Below, in pieces: positions 31,324 through 32,099 of a stretch of DNA of 32,099 nucleotides (its first letter is position 1; each line of letters begins with the position of its first letter). The position numbers and the translations under genes are program-made. Source of the DNA: an uncultured Collinsella sp. (lineage in GTDB: Bacteria; Actinomycetota; Coriobacteriia; Coriobacteriales; Coriobacteriaceae); assembly GCA_900551665.1 (NCBI GenBank), contig URWW01000018.1, positions 1 through 32,099 on the forward strand, written 5' to 3'. A model generated the notes under the pieces. It searched no databases. It saw only the letters and a list, made by a program, of their open reading frames with translations, and was not told where the DNA came from.

Positions 31324-32099
31324 GGCAGGCGATGATTTCGTCCGAAAGGTTGAGGGCAGAGGCGGTCACGGCATCCATATCGTAATAACGGTACTCAGCC
31401 AGGCGACCGACCGGATGGAAGTTCGTGATGTGCGAGACGCGCTCCAGATAGCTCTCGTACAGCTTGCGGTTGTCGGGGTCCAGAATCGCGTAGTACGGGG
31501 TCTGGCCGCTGCCCGGCTCGTAGGCGTGGCTGTACTCCTTCATGATGGTCGTCTTACCGGGGACCTCCTGGCCGGTCATGTTCTTGAACTCGGTGATGCG
31601 GGTGAAGTCCTCCTCGTTGGGGTAGTTCACCACGCTGGCAGGCTGGAAGCTGTCGGTTTCCAGAGTTTCAAAGTCCAGGCGCAGCGACCGGTAGGGCAGG
31701 GCTCCCAGACGGCAGTCCAGCAGCTCATCGGGGGCGCCGGTGTAGATCACCGGGCCGGTGAATGCCACACCGTCCAGCAGGATTCTGCCGTCCTCGGTGA
31801 GGGTCAGCCGGGAGCGGGCGTCAGTGTCCAGCTCCACTGTGATGTTCTCATGGTCGAGCATCGCCTCAAAGAGCGGGGTAAAGCCCTGTTCCGGCATCAT
31901 CTGGATGGGGTCGCGGAAGTAGCGGTCATCATAGCCCAGCACCACCGGTACCCGGTTGATGACCGAGGTGTCCACCTGTTCCACCGGCATGCCCCACTGC
32001 TTGGCGGTGTAGTGGACAAATACATTTTCAAAGACAAATTCACCCAGCCGGGCGATGTCCTTTTCCAGCCGTTCGTTTTCCGCGCGTTCACGCTCGTCC
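31316..32099 (-). CDS. glf: UDP-galactopyranose mutase, 5' end beyond window
   Basis: This flavoenzyme interconverts UDP-galactopyranose and UDP-galactofuranose for surface polysaccharides. Only the C-terminal 260 codons are in the window; the frame runs through to the right edge (first complete codon from 32098), so the start is missing. Family features seen are YTAKQWG (the conserved KQWG), RVPVVLGYDDRYF, TGPVIYTGAPDELLD, and KEYSHAY. The gene overlaps the glycosyltransferase start by 8 bp. Codon use appears to change at about 31,625: toward the N-terminal side Glu is often GAA and Phe TTT; toward the C-terminal side GAG and TTC predominate. Confidence 0.93.
   Translation of the reverse strand, partial: DERERAENERLEKDIARLGEFVFENVFVHYTAKQWGMPVEQVDTSVINRVPVVLGYDDRYFRDPIQMMPEQGFTPLFEAMLDHENITVELDTDARSRLTLTEDGRILLDGVAFTGPVIYTGAPDELLDCRLGALPYRSLRLDFETLETDSFQPASVVNYPNEEDFTRITEFKNMTGQEVPGKTTIMKEYSHAYEPGSGQTPYYAILDPDNRKLYESYLERVSHITNFHPVGRLAEYRYYDMDAVTASALNLSDEIIACHA

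Noticed and set aside
1..32099. CRISPR arrays, tRNA or rRNA genes, insertion sequences, prophage genes
   Set aside because: No regularly spaced repeats, cloverleaf-type sequence, transposase or integrase frames were seen on either strand.

Overview
The window reads as a chromosomal segment of a high-GC Gram-positive actinobacterium of the Coriobacteriia, most likely Collinsella or a close relative. This is an inference from gene content (anaerobe-type lactose/cellobiose PTS operons, actinobacterial four-domain S1 protein, cysteine desulfidase), strong GC bias, AAAGG/GGAGG-type ribosome binding sites, and several GTG and TTG starts. No rRNA or other phylogenetic marker is present to fix it. 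Almost all genes lie on the minus strand; only a LacI-type regulator and two HAD phosphatases are on the plus strand. The many long open frames on the opposite strand are high-GC shadows.

Layout by position. 1-3.9 kb: the phosphate uptake operon pstSCAB, preceded by four 11-bp repeat units that look like a Pho box. 4-7.8 kb: a two-gene unit (M20 dipeptidase and a 52-residue basic membrane protein), a phosphoglycolate-phosphatase-like HAD protein, and rpsA. 7.9-16.35 kb: a beta-glucoside catabolic island, in which a plus-strand LacI regulator converges on a minus-strand operon of eight genes. In transcription order these are a DUF871/MupG-like protein, a GH4 6-phospho-beta-glucosidase, PTS EIIB, PTS EIIC, a 57-residue membrane protein, a GH1 6-phospho-beta-glucosidase, a DUF3284 protein and PTS EIIA. 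Its upstream region carries two near-identical 14-bp dyads, one covering a perfect TATAAT. 16.5-19.5 kb: an HAD hydrolase, an L-cysteine desulfidase (UPF0597/CyuA) and ndk. 19.6-22.8 kb: argG-argH with a long structured leader. 22.9-26 kb: a polar amino acid ABC transporter (binding lipoprotein, permease, ATPase). 26.3-32.1 kb: a Cof-type HAD phosphatase, polA, a family 2 glycosyltransferase, and the 3' part of a UDP-galactopyranose mutase gene cut by the window edge.

The most interesting observation is in front of argG. The leader contains a 37-codon open frame with its own ribosome binding site that ends in Arg-Arg-Gln-Arg-Ala-Ile-Ser-Arg-Arg-Arg-stop. The last three Arg codons form one arm of a hairpin whose loop is the stop codon. 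A second hairpin follows, then a classical intrinsic terminator about 125 nt before argG. This is the architecture of ribosome-mediated transcription attenuation, here sensing arginine to control argGH. Other points of note are a 24-bp near-perfect inverted repeat between polA and the glycosyltransferase gene that doubles as a terminator, an apparent codon-usage break inside glf, and two small membrane proteins tucked between metabolic genes.
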